64,000 bases of DNA from Nageia nagi (lineage: Eukaryota; Pinophyta), in NCBI GenBank assembly GCA_050084985.1, contig JBITNC010000001.1, positions 90,272,001-90,336,000 of the forward strand. The letters are read 5' to 3'. Under the pieces are notes generated by a model. The model was not told the DNA's origin, searched no databases, and saw nothing but the letters and a program-made list of their open reading frames with translations. The translations under genes and the position numbers were made by a program. Shown piece after piece: positions 30,590-42,730 of the stretch; within the stretch, counting starts at the first letter, position 1, and every line of letters begins with the position of its first letter.

Positions 30590-33110
30590 CACTCCCTTTT
30601 GAGGGTAACTTCACCAACTAGATAGTATTCCTAAGCTTTCAAAACTGAGCTTTTGGGAGGGACTTGGTGAACAAATCAGTAGAGTTCAAGGTGGATGGAC
30701 AATACTCTAGATGGATGATGCCATCAAGAACTTTCTTTCTAATAAAATAAGTATGGATTTCTATATATTTTGTTCTCTAATGAAACATAGTATTCTTAGT
30801 CAAAGAAATAGCTGACTGATTATCCAAAAAAATCAAATATGAGTAACCTTACTCCTACCTAATTTCTATTAGAAGATGCTTTAGCCAAATGGCTTCTTGG
30901 GCTGCAATAAACATGGCATGGTATTTAGCTTCTATGGTGGAAAGAGAAATAGTAAGTTACTTCTTGGAAGCCCAAGAGATAGCACTTGAACCAATGCTAA
31001 ACACATACATATAGGTTGTTTTTCTATCATCTCTATCTCCTCCATAGTTAGAATCTAAGAATCTAGAGAGAATAAATGAAGGTAACTTAGAATACTTGAT
31101 AACAAGATATTTAATCCCTACAACATACCTCAAGATTTTCCTAACAATATTTAAGTGTTTAATATATGTTTTTTGCATGAATCATGCCATTAGATTCATT
31201 GTAAAGGTAATATCTGACCTGGATATAGTCAAATACAAAAGATTACTAATTAATTACCTATAACCTATAGCATTAGCTAACTTAGAGTTGGAGCTTAGAG
31301 AAATAGTGATTCTATAAGAGACTAAGATCATAGCATATCTACACTCTTCCATTCTAAACTTCTATAATATGTTGGATATATACTTATATTGACTAAGGTA
31401 AGTACAATCCTTGTATTGATACACTTACATTCTAAGATAGTAGCACAAGAGATCAAGATCAATCATTTCAAATGTTGCCTTAAGTTTGGATATGCACTCT
31501 TAAATGATTTCATCATTATTTCCAATTATCAGAAGATCATCCAAATAAAAGAGAATCAAAACTACATCTTTTCTTTGATTGAGCACTTATAGATCAGAGT
31601 TAAAAAACCACTTAGAGAAACTAATGTCTACAAAGTACCTTGAAATCTTCTTATACCAAGCTCATGAACTTACTTAAATCCATCTAATGACTTCTTTAAC
31701 TTGCACATAAAGGAGTCTTTGCCTTCCATAATAAACCCTTCTAGTTAATTCATGAAGATTTTCACATCTAAGTCACTATTAAGAATGCACTCTTGATGTC
31801 AAGTTGAAAAACTTTCCATATTTGAGCTACAAAAAGAGTAAGGATAACTCTCATAGTAGGCATCTTTGCTATAGGAGAAAATGTTTCCTCATAATCTACA
31901 CCATATTTCTAAGCAAAACCTTTAGCTACTAACCTTGCCTTGTATTTCTCAATATCTTCAACTAAATTGAACTTGACCTTGTAGATCCACTTATTACCAA
32001 TCATATTTTTTTTATTGAGATAAAGAACTAAGTCCCAAATTTTATTTTTCATAAGCATCTCATACTCTACTTTCAGGGATTCCAACCAGCACTTGTGCTT
32101 AGAAGCTTCTTTGAAGGTTGAGGGCTCATGCTTATTATCAATCTTGCCAATTAAGAATTTGTTGAAAGTTATGCTTGTTGTTACCTTTTATGTTGGAGAA
32201 TTTTATTTTTGATATGAATTATCTATATCAATATCTAACCAACTAGATGCAACTAAAGAGTCCTTTGGATGATCATCATTATCTTTATAAGTAGAATCTT
32301 TAAGAAGTTCATTGAAATTTACATCCCTTGAAATAAATATGACTTTGTAGGATGGAGAGTAGAGCCTATAGCCTCTATGTTAACTGTCATAAGCTACAAA
32401 GATGTATTTTTTAGCTCTTTTATCCAACTTTTTTCTTTTCTTAGAAATAATGTAGGAGAATGCTTTACAACCAAACATCCTAAGGTGAGAAATGTTAGGT
32501 TTTCTTCTTGACCATGTCTCAAAAGGAGTTTTACTCTGAATTGGGACACCTATTTAAGGTGTAAATAGCAGTGCTCATAGCTTCATCCCATAAAAAATTA
32601 GAAAGATTACCCAACATGCATCTAGCCATCTCCATAATTATTTTATTTTTCCTTTCAGTAATATTATTCTGTTGAGGAGTGTATGGAATTGTAAGATGCT
32701 TCTTGATTCCATACTTAGCACAATAGTCATTGAACTCATTACTATTATATTCTCTCCATTATTTGATCTCAACATCTTAATTTTAAGGTTAGTTTGATTC
32801 TCAATAAAGACCTTAAAAATTTTAAAAATTTCAAAGGTTTGATTCTTTTGCTCAAGTAGATACCCAAAAGTCATCATACTAAAGTTATCAATGAAGTGAA
32901 GATGTAAGATGCTCCTCTAAGCAACTTAGTCTAAAATAGACCTATCAAATCTGAATGCATAAGTTGAAGAGGTTGAGATTCTCTTGTTGCCTTATCTTTT
33001 TCAAACTTCTATCTATGCATCTTACCAAGAATGCACTTCTTGCATAGACCAATCGAAGGAAAAATTAAAAGCAAACCTTCCACAAGGTCTTAATTTTTTA
33101 TGATTTGAAT
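30590..33110 (-). pseudogene. Element D pol relic (integrase, reverse transcriptase, RNase H)
   Basis: Open remnants: 32638-32877 (integrase core, TFGYLLEQKNQTF, with the catalytic DNGGE region reading SNNGEN) and 30957-31178 (RNase H, SNYGGDRDDRKTTYMYVFSIG). Reverse-transcriptase text with stops lies between. The catalytic aspartate region is damaged, so the element is inactive. Confidence 0.8.
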
Positions 33111-33116
33111 ACTCTT

Positions 33117-33605
33117 TGTTAGAATTTGTAATGAAATATTGTGAATATCTAAACTCCTTGTAAATTCAATTAATCACTTAAGGGTATGTAGATACCTTAA
33201 GAGATTAATAGAATTCTTTAATGTGTAGACTTTGACTTTACCAAAGTGGTTAGTTGGTTGGTTGAAGTTTGGTGATACATTTAATGTAACCCTAACCTTA
33301 CCCTTGGGTTAAAGGAAGGTTAGGGAGGTGCTCTCAACCTATAAATAGAGGGCCTCTCCTCTTGTAAAGATATCTAAGTTTTGAGTAAAATTACTCTACT
33401 TGGTTGTGTAGGAGAGAGCTAGAGAATAGTTGTAAGAGAGACATAGATTTGAGAATAAGAGAACTAGTTGTGGATGTACTCCCAAGGAGGGAGGAACCAC
33501 ATTATATTGATGTGTTATCTTGAGTGATTGTGTTATCTTGTGTACACTTGAATTTCTTAGTCTAAGGTCCTAGAGGATTTGTTTAGATCTAGTTCAAATC
33601 CATCA
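33117..33605 (+). mobile_element. Solo LTR E (element-F family), TSD CTCTT, inserted in D
   Basis: TGTTAGAATTTGTAATG … AATCCATCA, 489 bp, flanked by CTCTT at 33112-33116 and 33606-33610. Clearly homologous to the LTRs of F (same start, same TATAAATAGAGGGCC TATA region, same GATGTACTCCCAAGGAGG block) but more diverged than F's two LTRs are from each other. It is therefore a different, older subfamily member in the opposite orientation to D. Confidence 0.9.
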
Positions 33606-33610
33606 CTCTT

Positions 33611-34990
33611 GTGGTTAAGTTATCCTAAATGATGGTGCCAAAGATTACCTTTAGAACACACACTAGAAGTAAGACACATCTTTCATGGAACTTGATCCAT
33701 AATGTAGAGGTTATCTTTTATAGATCTTTTAACCAAAGTGGCAAGTCCTTTCTTAATGCATTAGGATTGAGAGTCACAATCAAAAGAATACCTTTTTCTA
33801 GCAACTTGAATTATGGAAATAAGGTTCATCCTTAATTTAGAAATATAGAGAACATTTTCAAGAACCTTTCCATGAATCAACACACTCCCAATTCCTTAGA
33901 CTTCAAGGGTGGAGTTATCACCTATCACAACCACATATTTTCTATACTTATGAAAGTTTTTCAAATTTTTTTTTTCAAAGCATAGGTGATTATTGCAATT
34001 AGAATCAATAATCCATTCAAAAAAAATATATATATCAAGACATAGAGTAGAGCATCATAGCAAAACCAACATGAATATTCTTCTTTCCTTTGTAGTTCTT
34101 TACACTTCCATTGCCTTTGAATTTTTTCTCTCTTTTTTTTGTAGCAATCAATTTTTTTGTGACTTTGGATGCCACAATAGTTACAATTACCATCAAACTT
34201 TTTTTTAGGATAAGGAATGTTTGCTTTGCCTTTTCCATCTCTTTTGTTGAAGTGGTTGTTGTTACCATTGTTTCTATTACTATGGTTATTATTTCTATTG
34301 TTCCTATTTCTGTTGTAGCCATTACCTCTTTTGTTAAAACTTTTGGAGGAAAAAGGATAATATTTCTTTTGATGGTTGAAATTTTTTTTGAAAGAAGTTT
34401 TGGTTGCTTTAAGAGCAACATTATTATCCTTACAAGAAGAAATCATCACCTTATTGCTAAGAATTTTTTCCTATTTCAATAGGTGCCTTGAAAGGTTCTC
34501 AAGGGAGAAGACTTTTTCATCATTAAGCTTTATTTTCATAACCATCATAAAATTTCCAAACTTTGAAGAAAGGCTTTGAAGAATGATGAAGACCATGAAC
34601 TTATTATTAATCCAATTACGCCTACAAGCAATAAGTTGGATCTTTAGATTAATAATTTTATTCAAATAGATAGCCACATTTTCATCTTCTTCTTGATGAG
34701 ATTGAAGTAACTTTTAGAGAATAATAAACTTTCTTAAAAAGTTTGAACCAAGTTAGATTTGCTTAAGCTTATCCCAAGCTTCTTTTACCAAGGTTGAGGA
34801 TGAAATCATCAAGAGCACATCATCTAAAATTGCACGATAAATCATAAAGTTTACCAACTCATTCTTCATGTTGTAAGCCTCTAGTGCCTTCTTATTTATA
34901 GAAGGTACAAAGTTCTCATTCATTTTTTGCCAAAGCTTTCGTACCTACAATTTAGCTCTCATCCAAGGTTCCCAAATCTCAAAGTTGGAA
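33611..34990 (-). pseudogene. Element D gag and protease-side relic
   Basis: 34471-34677 (YLNKIINLKIQLIACRRNW, KFMVFIILQSLSSKF) is the Copia gag (UBN2-type) core. 33961-34449 continues with an Asn/Arg-rich linker and a CCHC zinc knuckle CNYCGIQSHKKIDC, which binds the RNA genome in capsids. Stops separate the pieces. Confidence 0.8.
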
Positions 34991-34999
34991 CTATCAAAA

Positions 35000-36839
35000 A
35001 TGTGTTTGGATGAAAAAGAGTCTCTCATTTGCTACATAAGAATGTGAAAAAATAAGCATACATTTCACTAAATAGCATTAAATGTTAAGTTTTAACTAAG
35101 TAAATAATACATGTTATATTTAATACTAAAGGTATGCTTGATTTGATTCACAAATGCAAATATTTTACAACTTAAATAATAACCCATGTACCCAGATAAA
35201 TTTCTTATCTCAAGAACTGTAGATGTAAAGTGACATTGTTAAGGTTTATTTTTTTGTCTAAAATTAGGCCTTCACCTAGATGCTCACACAAGAGGAGCCT
35301 AGGTCCTACCAATCCTCAACTAGTTTCCCTTGGGCAGCAATATACTTTCACAAAAAGAAATACTAGATATTTTCTAAGGTTTCGATATTTATTGGATCAG
35401 CTAAATTATTAATCTTGATTAAGTTTCAAGTTATCCTTCTAAGTTATCAAGATAATCTCTAAATGAACATGTGGATATATGGTATCACTACACACATAAC
35501 TGTCCATCTAATAGAGTTATGTCCATACCAACAAAGGACTTAAGGGCAATTGAGAAGTATGAACTTTTAACCATTTAGATCATTCGATTTAAAAGCTCCA
35601 GTTTTCCTATCCTTACCCTATGGCTTTCCAAATAAGTCATGTTGTAGAGTGTATATGCGGATGTGTTCATTTTAAGGGGTTGCTCATATCAATGTTTGCA
35701 TTTTTATTTACTTAAGTAAATAAAGCAAAAAATGAAACATGAAATAAAGAGCATAAATAAAACATCATCCATTCAATAGTTTGAAACCTAATTATCTAAT
35801 GGGTTTTGTTTACCAACCTCTAAAGGACATCTTTACAACATTCTTTATTTTGCACAAGTCCATTCTTGTATAAGAATAAATACTCAACCTATAATTTTAA
35901 GTTATATGTAACTTAAAAGATTAAGTCCTAAGTATTAACTTTAAAATTTTAAGTCCTTGAGCATGCATTATTAACTTAAGCATTTAAGTACTAAACATGC
36001 ATCATTTAAGCATAAGTATTCATTAACTTAACAAATGGGTATAAAATTTAAATACTAAGCATTAATTTTAACTTAAAAGAATTTTAAGTTCCAAGCATGC
36101 ATTATTGACTTAAAAAAACTAAATCCCTAAAAATAAGCATGCATTATTGACGTAAAAAATCTAAGTCCCTAAAATTTTTTTAAAGAAAAGGAATTTCACA
36201 AATATTTCCCCCTCCTTTTACTTTAAATTGATCTTTAAGCAATATGATAAATACTTTAAAAAAATTAAATGATTGCAAATGTATTTTTACTTCAAGGTGA
36301 AAACAAATACCTATCATAATATCATAAAAAGGAATTATGCATTTTAATTTTTAACACTTAGTAAGCAATGATGATGATAAATACTTCTAGGCATTACCTT
36401 TTAATGTCAAGTAAAAAAATTAATTTTGACATTAAAAATATACTTAAGTAAAATATCTCAAGTAAAATATCTCTTTTTTTTTTTTTTTTTTTTAAAAAAT
36501 TGGCATATTTGAAAAAAAATAAACACTTTAACTTAGCTATTAATGCACTTTTCTTCTAAGCACACTAAAACATTAAAGCATATCAAATTCCCTTAAACAC
36601 TCCAAGTAGGCAGTAATTTAAATGAAGATTACTTTTCTTGCAAGCAACAAAAAAATAAATGCACCAACTAGATCATTAAATGAGAGCCCCCTAAGTTGGT
36701 TGAAAAAGAGGCATGCAAGAAACCCCAAAAAAAACTTTAGAGAAGTAAAATTAAATGAACCTCATTAAAGAAAAGGAGTGCTAAAAAGTTTTTAAAGAGA
36801 AGAGATTATGCCTAAAAAATTTGCAAGGTTTAGAAGCAA
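35000..36839 (-). other. Element D long 5' leader, conserved AT-rich part
   Basis: Non-coding. 35230-35840 is conserved with C (58220-58800) and, in reverse, with F (43900-44470): shared phrases include TAGGCCTTCACCT, GTATCACTACACACAT and ATGGGTTTTGT. 35880-36180 has many AAGCATGCATTATT…AACTTAA units. Confidence 0.65.
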
Positions 36840-37250
36840 AAAAAATGTTCAAAGGTGCAAGGTTGTGATGTGTGTGCGAAGGTCGCAAGACAAGCTTGTG
36901 AAGAGGAGAACTAGCTGCACCAAATAAGGAGAACTAGGGGGGAGGACTAGTAGTAGCCACTGTGCGCACCCATAATGGGGTTTCAACTGTCACTAGCTAT
37001 ACCCTAAAGGGAGGGGTGAGGCTAAAAGCCTCTGCACTACCTTGGACAATGCACATGCGAGTTGAGACTGGGTCACCCTTGATGCCACCATTGCATGGTG
37101 AAATAGAAGAGCTAAGTGCCCTAGGAGGCTATAGGCTCTCAAAATTCATGCAAATTTGACTAGCCTACTATTATTGATGCTACCATCACATGGTCAAATA
37201 GAAGTGCTAAGTGCCCTAAGTAGCTACAGGATCTCCCCTTGACATTTGGC
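36840..37250. other. GC-richer variable block in element D leader
   Basis: Abrupt composition change relative to its flanks, 0.67 kb inside the 5' LTR. It has an internal repeat: GCATGGTGAAATAGAAGAGCTAAGTGCCCTA at about 37093 and a close copy at about 37187. Its content is unlike the corresponding blocks in F, C or B. No protein family recognised. Confidence 0.6.
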
Positions 37251-37915
37251 CCCTTTCAAAAAAAATATTTGAAATAGTTTTATTATTTCCAAAATAGATT
37301 TTGAAAAAAAAAATACTTTTGTAACTTTTTTTTAAGATTTATATATAAAAGTATTTTTTGTTATATAAACTTCTCTTTTTATTGGAATGCAAACCAAAGA
37401 TATTTTTGTGTATACTACTTATATAATAAATAATCCTTTAATATAAAAATTATATAGCAATATGGTTAACAAATTTTTTTTAAAAATGCAAATAACAAAA
37501 AAATAGAGATTAGTATAAAAAGAGTTACATCATATTGCTAGTTCTAAGATTTTAGGAAAAAAAAATGAACTAGCACATATCACAAAAAAAAATTGTTGGT
37601 GTTAATATTACACAAGTTTTGTATACTAACCCCTTTTTGTTTTGCAAAGTAACATAGGGGGTTAGTATAAGAAAAATGCTAGCCATATTTTGGTTAAAAA
37701 AAAGGAACTAACATATAACAACTAGTATGTTAGTAGCATAATGCAATAATACAAAATAATAAAAGAAGGATGTTGATACCTTCACAATACTTTTACCTCA
37801 ACAAAAAAGTGTAAGGTGAGGAATGAAGAAGGATCACCAAGATGTATCTTTCACACCAAGAAGAAGTACTTCCACACCAAGAAGAAGAGCTTCCACACCA
37901 AGCTCTGATACCAAA
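37251..37915 (-). other. Element D leader next to the primer-binding site
   Basis: AT-rich with GTTAGTATA/TATACTAACC phrases shared with C (60440-60900) and, in reverse, F (41400-41800). It ends with two copies of a 24-bp CACCAAGAAGAAGAGCTTC-like unit (37849-37895) before the primer-binding site. Confidence 0.6.
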
Positions 37916-38418
37916 TGAGAGAATTGAACTATAACAAGAATAAACCTAAAATACCAAGATCACATGAAAGCTCACTTAGCCAACATTAAGACTCAAGCAT
38001 AAACAATCTCACAAAATGATATAAGATGTAAGTGGTTCCTCCAACTAGGATTACATCCACTAACTAGATCTTTACTTCAATCACAAATACAATTCTCTTA
38101 CAATCCTCCTAATCTTATCTCCTACACTTCTATCTTATAGCATAACTTTACTTCACAATTGGTATGTAATCATAAAGAGGGAGGCTTCTATTTATAGGTC
38201 AAAATCCCTCTTTGGATCACCCTTTTATCTAATGTACAAAAGTATGACATGCACATCTTTTTACCCAAGGGGCATGCTCATGACATGGAGTGTAAGACAA
38301 GTAACATTATCATATTCACTTAAATAGTTAATGTATCAAATGATACCCTTAAGTATTAGTGAATTTACATAGAATATTATTACAAAACCTTTACAATAAT
38401 GCATTATACATTTCAACA
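37916..38418 (-). repeat. 5' LTR of element D
   Basis: TGAGAGAATTGAAC … CATTTCAACA. The tRNA-iMet primer-binding site directly precedes it on the plus strand (AGCTCTGATACCAA). Confidence 0.85.
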
Positions 38419-38423
38419 AACTT

Positions 38424-39480
38424 TATCAAACATATACATGTGATAATGTGATAGTAATCATGCCATAAATAAAATGCCAACTTGACCAATATACTTACGT
38501 CAAGATTTAAAGGCAAAACATAATATTATAATTCATAAAATGACATCTTAATTACCACATTAATATGCATAAGGCCATATGGTGCCAAAAAAAATAAACT
38601 TGACTTTACCTAGAGTGAGTCAAGATTTCATAATAATAAGTCTATCTTAACCATGCTACTAGTTAAGAGGGAAATGATGAAATTTGGTAGCATGAATCAA
38701 TCAAAATGGATTAAAATTTTATCAATAATATAGAAACAATCCATCATAATGGAGCTATCTTCCATTGTCATGGAAGTATAAATGAAAAAAAGTGCAGCCA
38801 CTAGTGCACTATAAGTCATCACAGAGATGCCAAGCCAATACTTATAGTCACCGATTGTATGTTTGGAGTATGTGTTGATTGTAACAAAGAGTACCATATG
38901 TTTCTCCATAGAGAAAACATCCCACAAAGGTGTACATCAACTATTTAAAAAAATAGTTCCCCCTCAAAGAAAACTAACCATAAGTAGGTGTATATAAAGA
39001 TCAATAATATACATCAAAAAATCATGTTACACTATAAGTCATCATTATAGATGCCAAGACAATACTTATAATAAATAAGATAAAAATATGCTTGGATTTG
39101 AGTTACACTATAATTCATTACAAATATGCCAAGCCAATACTTATAGTCAACTAAAAAATTTGCTTGGATTTTATATTGTCTAGCAATGTGACACAATCCA
39201 TCAACATGGATCCAACTTTCCAACATAGAAGTAAAAAAATTATAGATGAATAGAGTTATAGTTGATTCATCAAGAAATTTCTCTTGAAAATAAGATGCTT
39301 GGATTTAAGTTGCACTATAAGTCATCACAGAGATGCCAAGCCAATACTTGTAGTCAACCATACAAGAATTCAACAAGAATGTAAAAAATAAGCTTGGGTT
39401 TTGAATATGAGTCATCAACAATGCCCTCATATATATTACAATAGAATATAAATAATTCAATAAGAATTTGACAAATACTC
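38424..39480 (-). other. Element B 3' untranslated part, right of insertion D
   Basis: Contains four copies of the ACTATAAGT…ACTTATAGT stem-loop region (38802-38852, about 39027-39073, 39103-39151, 39311-39359). No coding sequence apart from short frames over these repeats. Confidence 0.65.
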
Positions 39481-39735
39481 CCCCTAGAGGGATATTTCAC
39501 CAATCCAACTTTAGAAAAGGGCTTGGTGAATAAAGGATGCATGGAGTGTGTGTAGGAAAGTCCATTCCACACTAGAGCATTCAATTGTTGTGATTGAGAT
39601 TGTGGTCTAGCTTCTTCGAGATCCATAGAAGGTTCAGATGCTATTTCTTTTGGAATGCGAATACCAAAGTATCGAAGGATATCCTCATACATGGATGCCC
39701 TTTTCTTCCACTTTTCTTTTAATAATCGCATCCCA
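39354..39735 (-). pseudogene. Element B chimeric frame: unknown segment joined to the pol C-terminal tail
   Basis: A 125-codon frame. The first part (GMRLLKEKWKKRASMYEDIL, RYFGIRIPKEIASEP) is basic and helical and matches nothing I know. It then runs into SMHPLFTKPFSKVGLVKYPSRGS, which is the recognisable end of Copia pol (compare LFTKPLLKA…SRGS in element A). So foreign sequence abuts the last ~20 codons of pol. Confidence 0.45.
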
Positions 39736-40779
39736 TAGTAACTATTGCTTGCATCATACCTAATTTGTATCTCATTCTTTTTTGCTTGTATTTTCTACAT
39801 ATTTTCTCAACTAGTAGTTTATTTCACTTAACCAAGAGTTTATTGTAATACTGTATGCATATAGATTTTTCTTTTTGTATCATATCATAATGATGGGTCA
39901 TTATCTCCATCTCAATCTTTGTCGCAACCAGTTCATGGTGAAGGTAGGCATTCTTTAAGTCTTCTCATATGTTTCTTTCCTTATTAAAATTTAAGAAAAC
40001 ACTTCCCATGTTTATGAAAAAATTCAAAAAATTCTTTATATGAGTCATGATGATCAACCTATCGCTCATGATTAAATTATCTCATTTAATAATCAAGATG
40101 AGAGAGAAAAATAGCATAGTGATACCACTATCACTTAGTCATCACGTGACTTAGTAGTATTATCATTATTACAATCTTGACATGACATTATGCATATGAC
40201 ATCAATTAATTAAATGATTAGAAAGTGAGATATTTTATCTTCGCATATTCATTGTCCAACAAATCTTTTTTTTTAGTTGTCATAATTATTATAGTTTGAT
40301 CATATCAAATCTTTTGCATTATAAATAGCCATAAATGATCCTCACTTTTAATTCAGTACTTTGCATTTACAATTTTAGCTAAAATCCTTTTTCTCAATTA
40401 TTCTTTATGGATGTTTCTTAGTTTTATGCCCTACCAAGTGATCTCCAGGATAACAAGTACATTGTATTGTTCATGCAACTTTAGAAAATTGCTCCTTTAT
40501 CACCTTTGAAGATTTATTGCAACATTGACTAGTATTTCTTCAATTGAACCCAGATAATCATTATGGTATTTGCATGATCTTTCATCTTAATCATGATGAT
40601 CATGTTCACCTATTATTTCATTTACTTAGTCAGCCAGATTGGAAAAGGTGTATAATGGTCTATTCCCCATTCAATCACTATCTGTTGCAATTCGTACGCT
40701 ACATCGGATCATCTTCTTTGCATCCATAGTAATATTTCAAACCACTTACTATTACCTAAGCAATTTGTTAGCATAGTCT
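39736..40779. other. Element B internal sequence of unknown origin
   Basis: No retrotransposon protein on either strand. A plus-strand stretch before 39943 (HNDGSLSPSQSLSQPVHGE) ends at AAG|GTAGGC. It could be an exon continuing at 50077 beyond insertion F, where TATTTTAG|GA precedes LGTSDSSTSEDDANSFDSG in a compatible frame. Confidence 0.35.
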
Positions 40780-40784
40780 ATAGT

Positions 40785-41259
40785 TGTTAGAATTTGTAAT
40801 GAAATATTGTGAATATATAAACTCCTTGTAAATTCAATTAATCACTTAAAGGATATGTAGATACCTTAAGGGATTAATTGAATCCTTTATTATGTGTGGA
40901 CTTTGACCCTACCATGGGGTTAGTTGGTAGGTTAAAGTTAGGTCATACATTTATTGTAACCCTAACCTTACCCTTGGGTTAAAGGGAGGTTAGGGAGGTG
41001 CTCTCAAGCTATAAATATAGGGCCTCTCCTCTTGTAACATAACTAAGTTTTTGGAGTAAGATTACTCTACTAGTTTGTAAGAGAGGAAGAAAATTGTAGT
41101 AAGAGGTGCATAGATTGAGAATAGAGAACTAGTTGTGGATGTACTCCCAAGGAGGGAGGAACCACATTATATTTGTGTTATCTTGTGAATGGTGTTATGT
41201 TGAATGGTTGAGTTTCCTAGTCTTGGACCTTGAGGATTAGAGTAGTGCTAATTCTCTCA
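40785..41259 (+). repeat. 5' LTR of element F
   Basis: TGTTAGAATTTG … AATTCTCTCA. TATA-like CTATAAATATAGGGCC at about 41009-41024. Differs from the 3' LTR at six positions. Confidence 0.95.
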
Positions 41260-41945
41260 ATTGGTATCTAGAGCTTGGTGTGGAAGCTCTTCTTCTACAT
41301 CTTGGAGGTTCTTCATCCCTCTTCATTCCTCATCTTACACCCCATTGGTGAGGTAAAACCAAGAGAAGGTATAAATTTCCTCCTCATTTGGTTATTTTAT
41401 GGATTATTACATGATGCTACTAACACATTACTTGCTATGTGTTAGTCCTTTTAAATTATGATTAACAAGTTGCAACTTTTTTTCTAATCCTCTATGTTAC
41501 TTGCAATTTTCAAATTGCTATAATTCTTTTAAAAATGGTTAGTATACAAAAATTGTATTTTTATTACATATTATATTGGAATTAAATGTATGTGTTGGTT
41601 TAATTTATCATAACATTTGCTTAATACCAATATATGATGAAAATTGCAATATATACTAACATATCTTGAGTTTTGTGTTAGTTAATTTATTTTGCAAAAA
41701 AAAAAGGGGCTAAAAATAGAAATATAATGCTTTTAATTATACTAACCTCTAGTGAGCATGATGTTAATTTTTTTTTAAGAGATTAGTATATAAAAATTGC
41801 AATATTCCTTTATGCCATTTATTGTTGAGTTAAAGAGGCAGCTCTTAATATTTTTATTCAAAGTTTGAAATTTTTTTTGAGAGCAATATTTTTTTATATA
41901 TAATATATTTTTCAAAAATTATAAAATTTTTGGGGGTCAAGTAAC

Positions 41946-42730
41946 AAATCGGATACATTGAAAGGGTCTGTAAATTGTTTGACAAAATGCCTCATCAAGA
42001 TGCAATCTCATTCAAATGCAATGATCGTAGAATATGCACAAAACGGATACATTGAAAGGGATAGCAGCCCTTCACGATCCCACTCCCGCTCCCACTCCAA
42101 CCGAATGATCGTAGGATATGCACAAAATGGATACTTGAAAGGGTCTATGAATTGAACCAAACCTCGTGGTTGCCCACAGTCACTCGCGGTCAATCCTCTA
42201 CGTCTCCCTCGCCCTTGTAGCCCCATCAGCATAGGCCCTTCATGTAGCCACAGCCAACCATGAGAATGCGTAATGTTTGGGGATGTATTTGCGGAGGAGG
42301 GAGACAAGCCACAGAATTGTTGGTACCAATCGAAGGGTCCATTATCCTACCTGTATCGATTGTCCCAATAAGATGCCTCTCCGTATGCTCACGTGTTCTT
42401 CCACATTCCCAAAATAGACCAGTCTGTATTATAAATTATTTGATGAGATGCCTTCGTGCATCCTCCTTCGCTCATCATTTGATCGCCTCCGCCCGCCACT
42501 ATCCTCTCAGCCTCCACCGCTCGACCACCTCCACTGCCCTCCGTGGCCTCCTCCTGCCACTCCAAACTGACTTAACAAAATTCTTCAGTCTGCAAATAAT
42601 ATGGACTACAGTTTGATTAGTAAGTATTGTCTTGTGGCCACGTCAAAATGCAGACTCTTGGATTGCATCGGCCGCAGGACATACTCAAAACAGATATGTT
42701 GAGGGGGCCATTTAATATGGTGGTCTCCCT
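41946..42730 (+). pseudogene. PPR gene fragments captured in the leader of element F
   Basis: PPR motifs of the PLS class in several frames. 41946-42060 gives GYIERVCKLFDKMPHQDAI then NAMIVEYAQNGYIER. 42095-42145 gives MIVGYAQNGYLKG. 42433-42453 gives KLFDEMP. 42650-42720 gives NADSWIA…AGHTQNRYVEGA. The DNA is markedly less AT-rich than the flanking leader. Separate pieces and frame breaks show it is not a working gene. It lies between the primer-binding site and gag, so it would travel with the element's RNA. Confidence 0.75.

Larger units (their letters stand above)
29099..38418 (-). mobile_element. Copia element D (complete structure, degenerate coding), TSD AACTT
   Basis: LTRs 29099-29602 and 37916-38418. 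TSD AACTT at 29094-29098 and 38419-38423. Primer-binding site TTGGTATCAGAGCTTGG on the minus strand at 37897-37914. Minus-strand order from the right: leader with a variable block (36840-37250), gag with a zinc knuckle (about 34990-33960), integrase (about 32900), reverse transcriptase (about 32200-31400), RNase H (about 31180-30590), and a 3' untranslated region with a 178-bp tandem duplication. Solo LTR E (33117-33605) splits it. Numerous stops. Confidence 0.85.

Noticed and set aside
42008-42307. Minus-strand frame of 99 codons in the element F leader
   Set aside because: Antisense to recognisable PPR motifs; no start context or domain.
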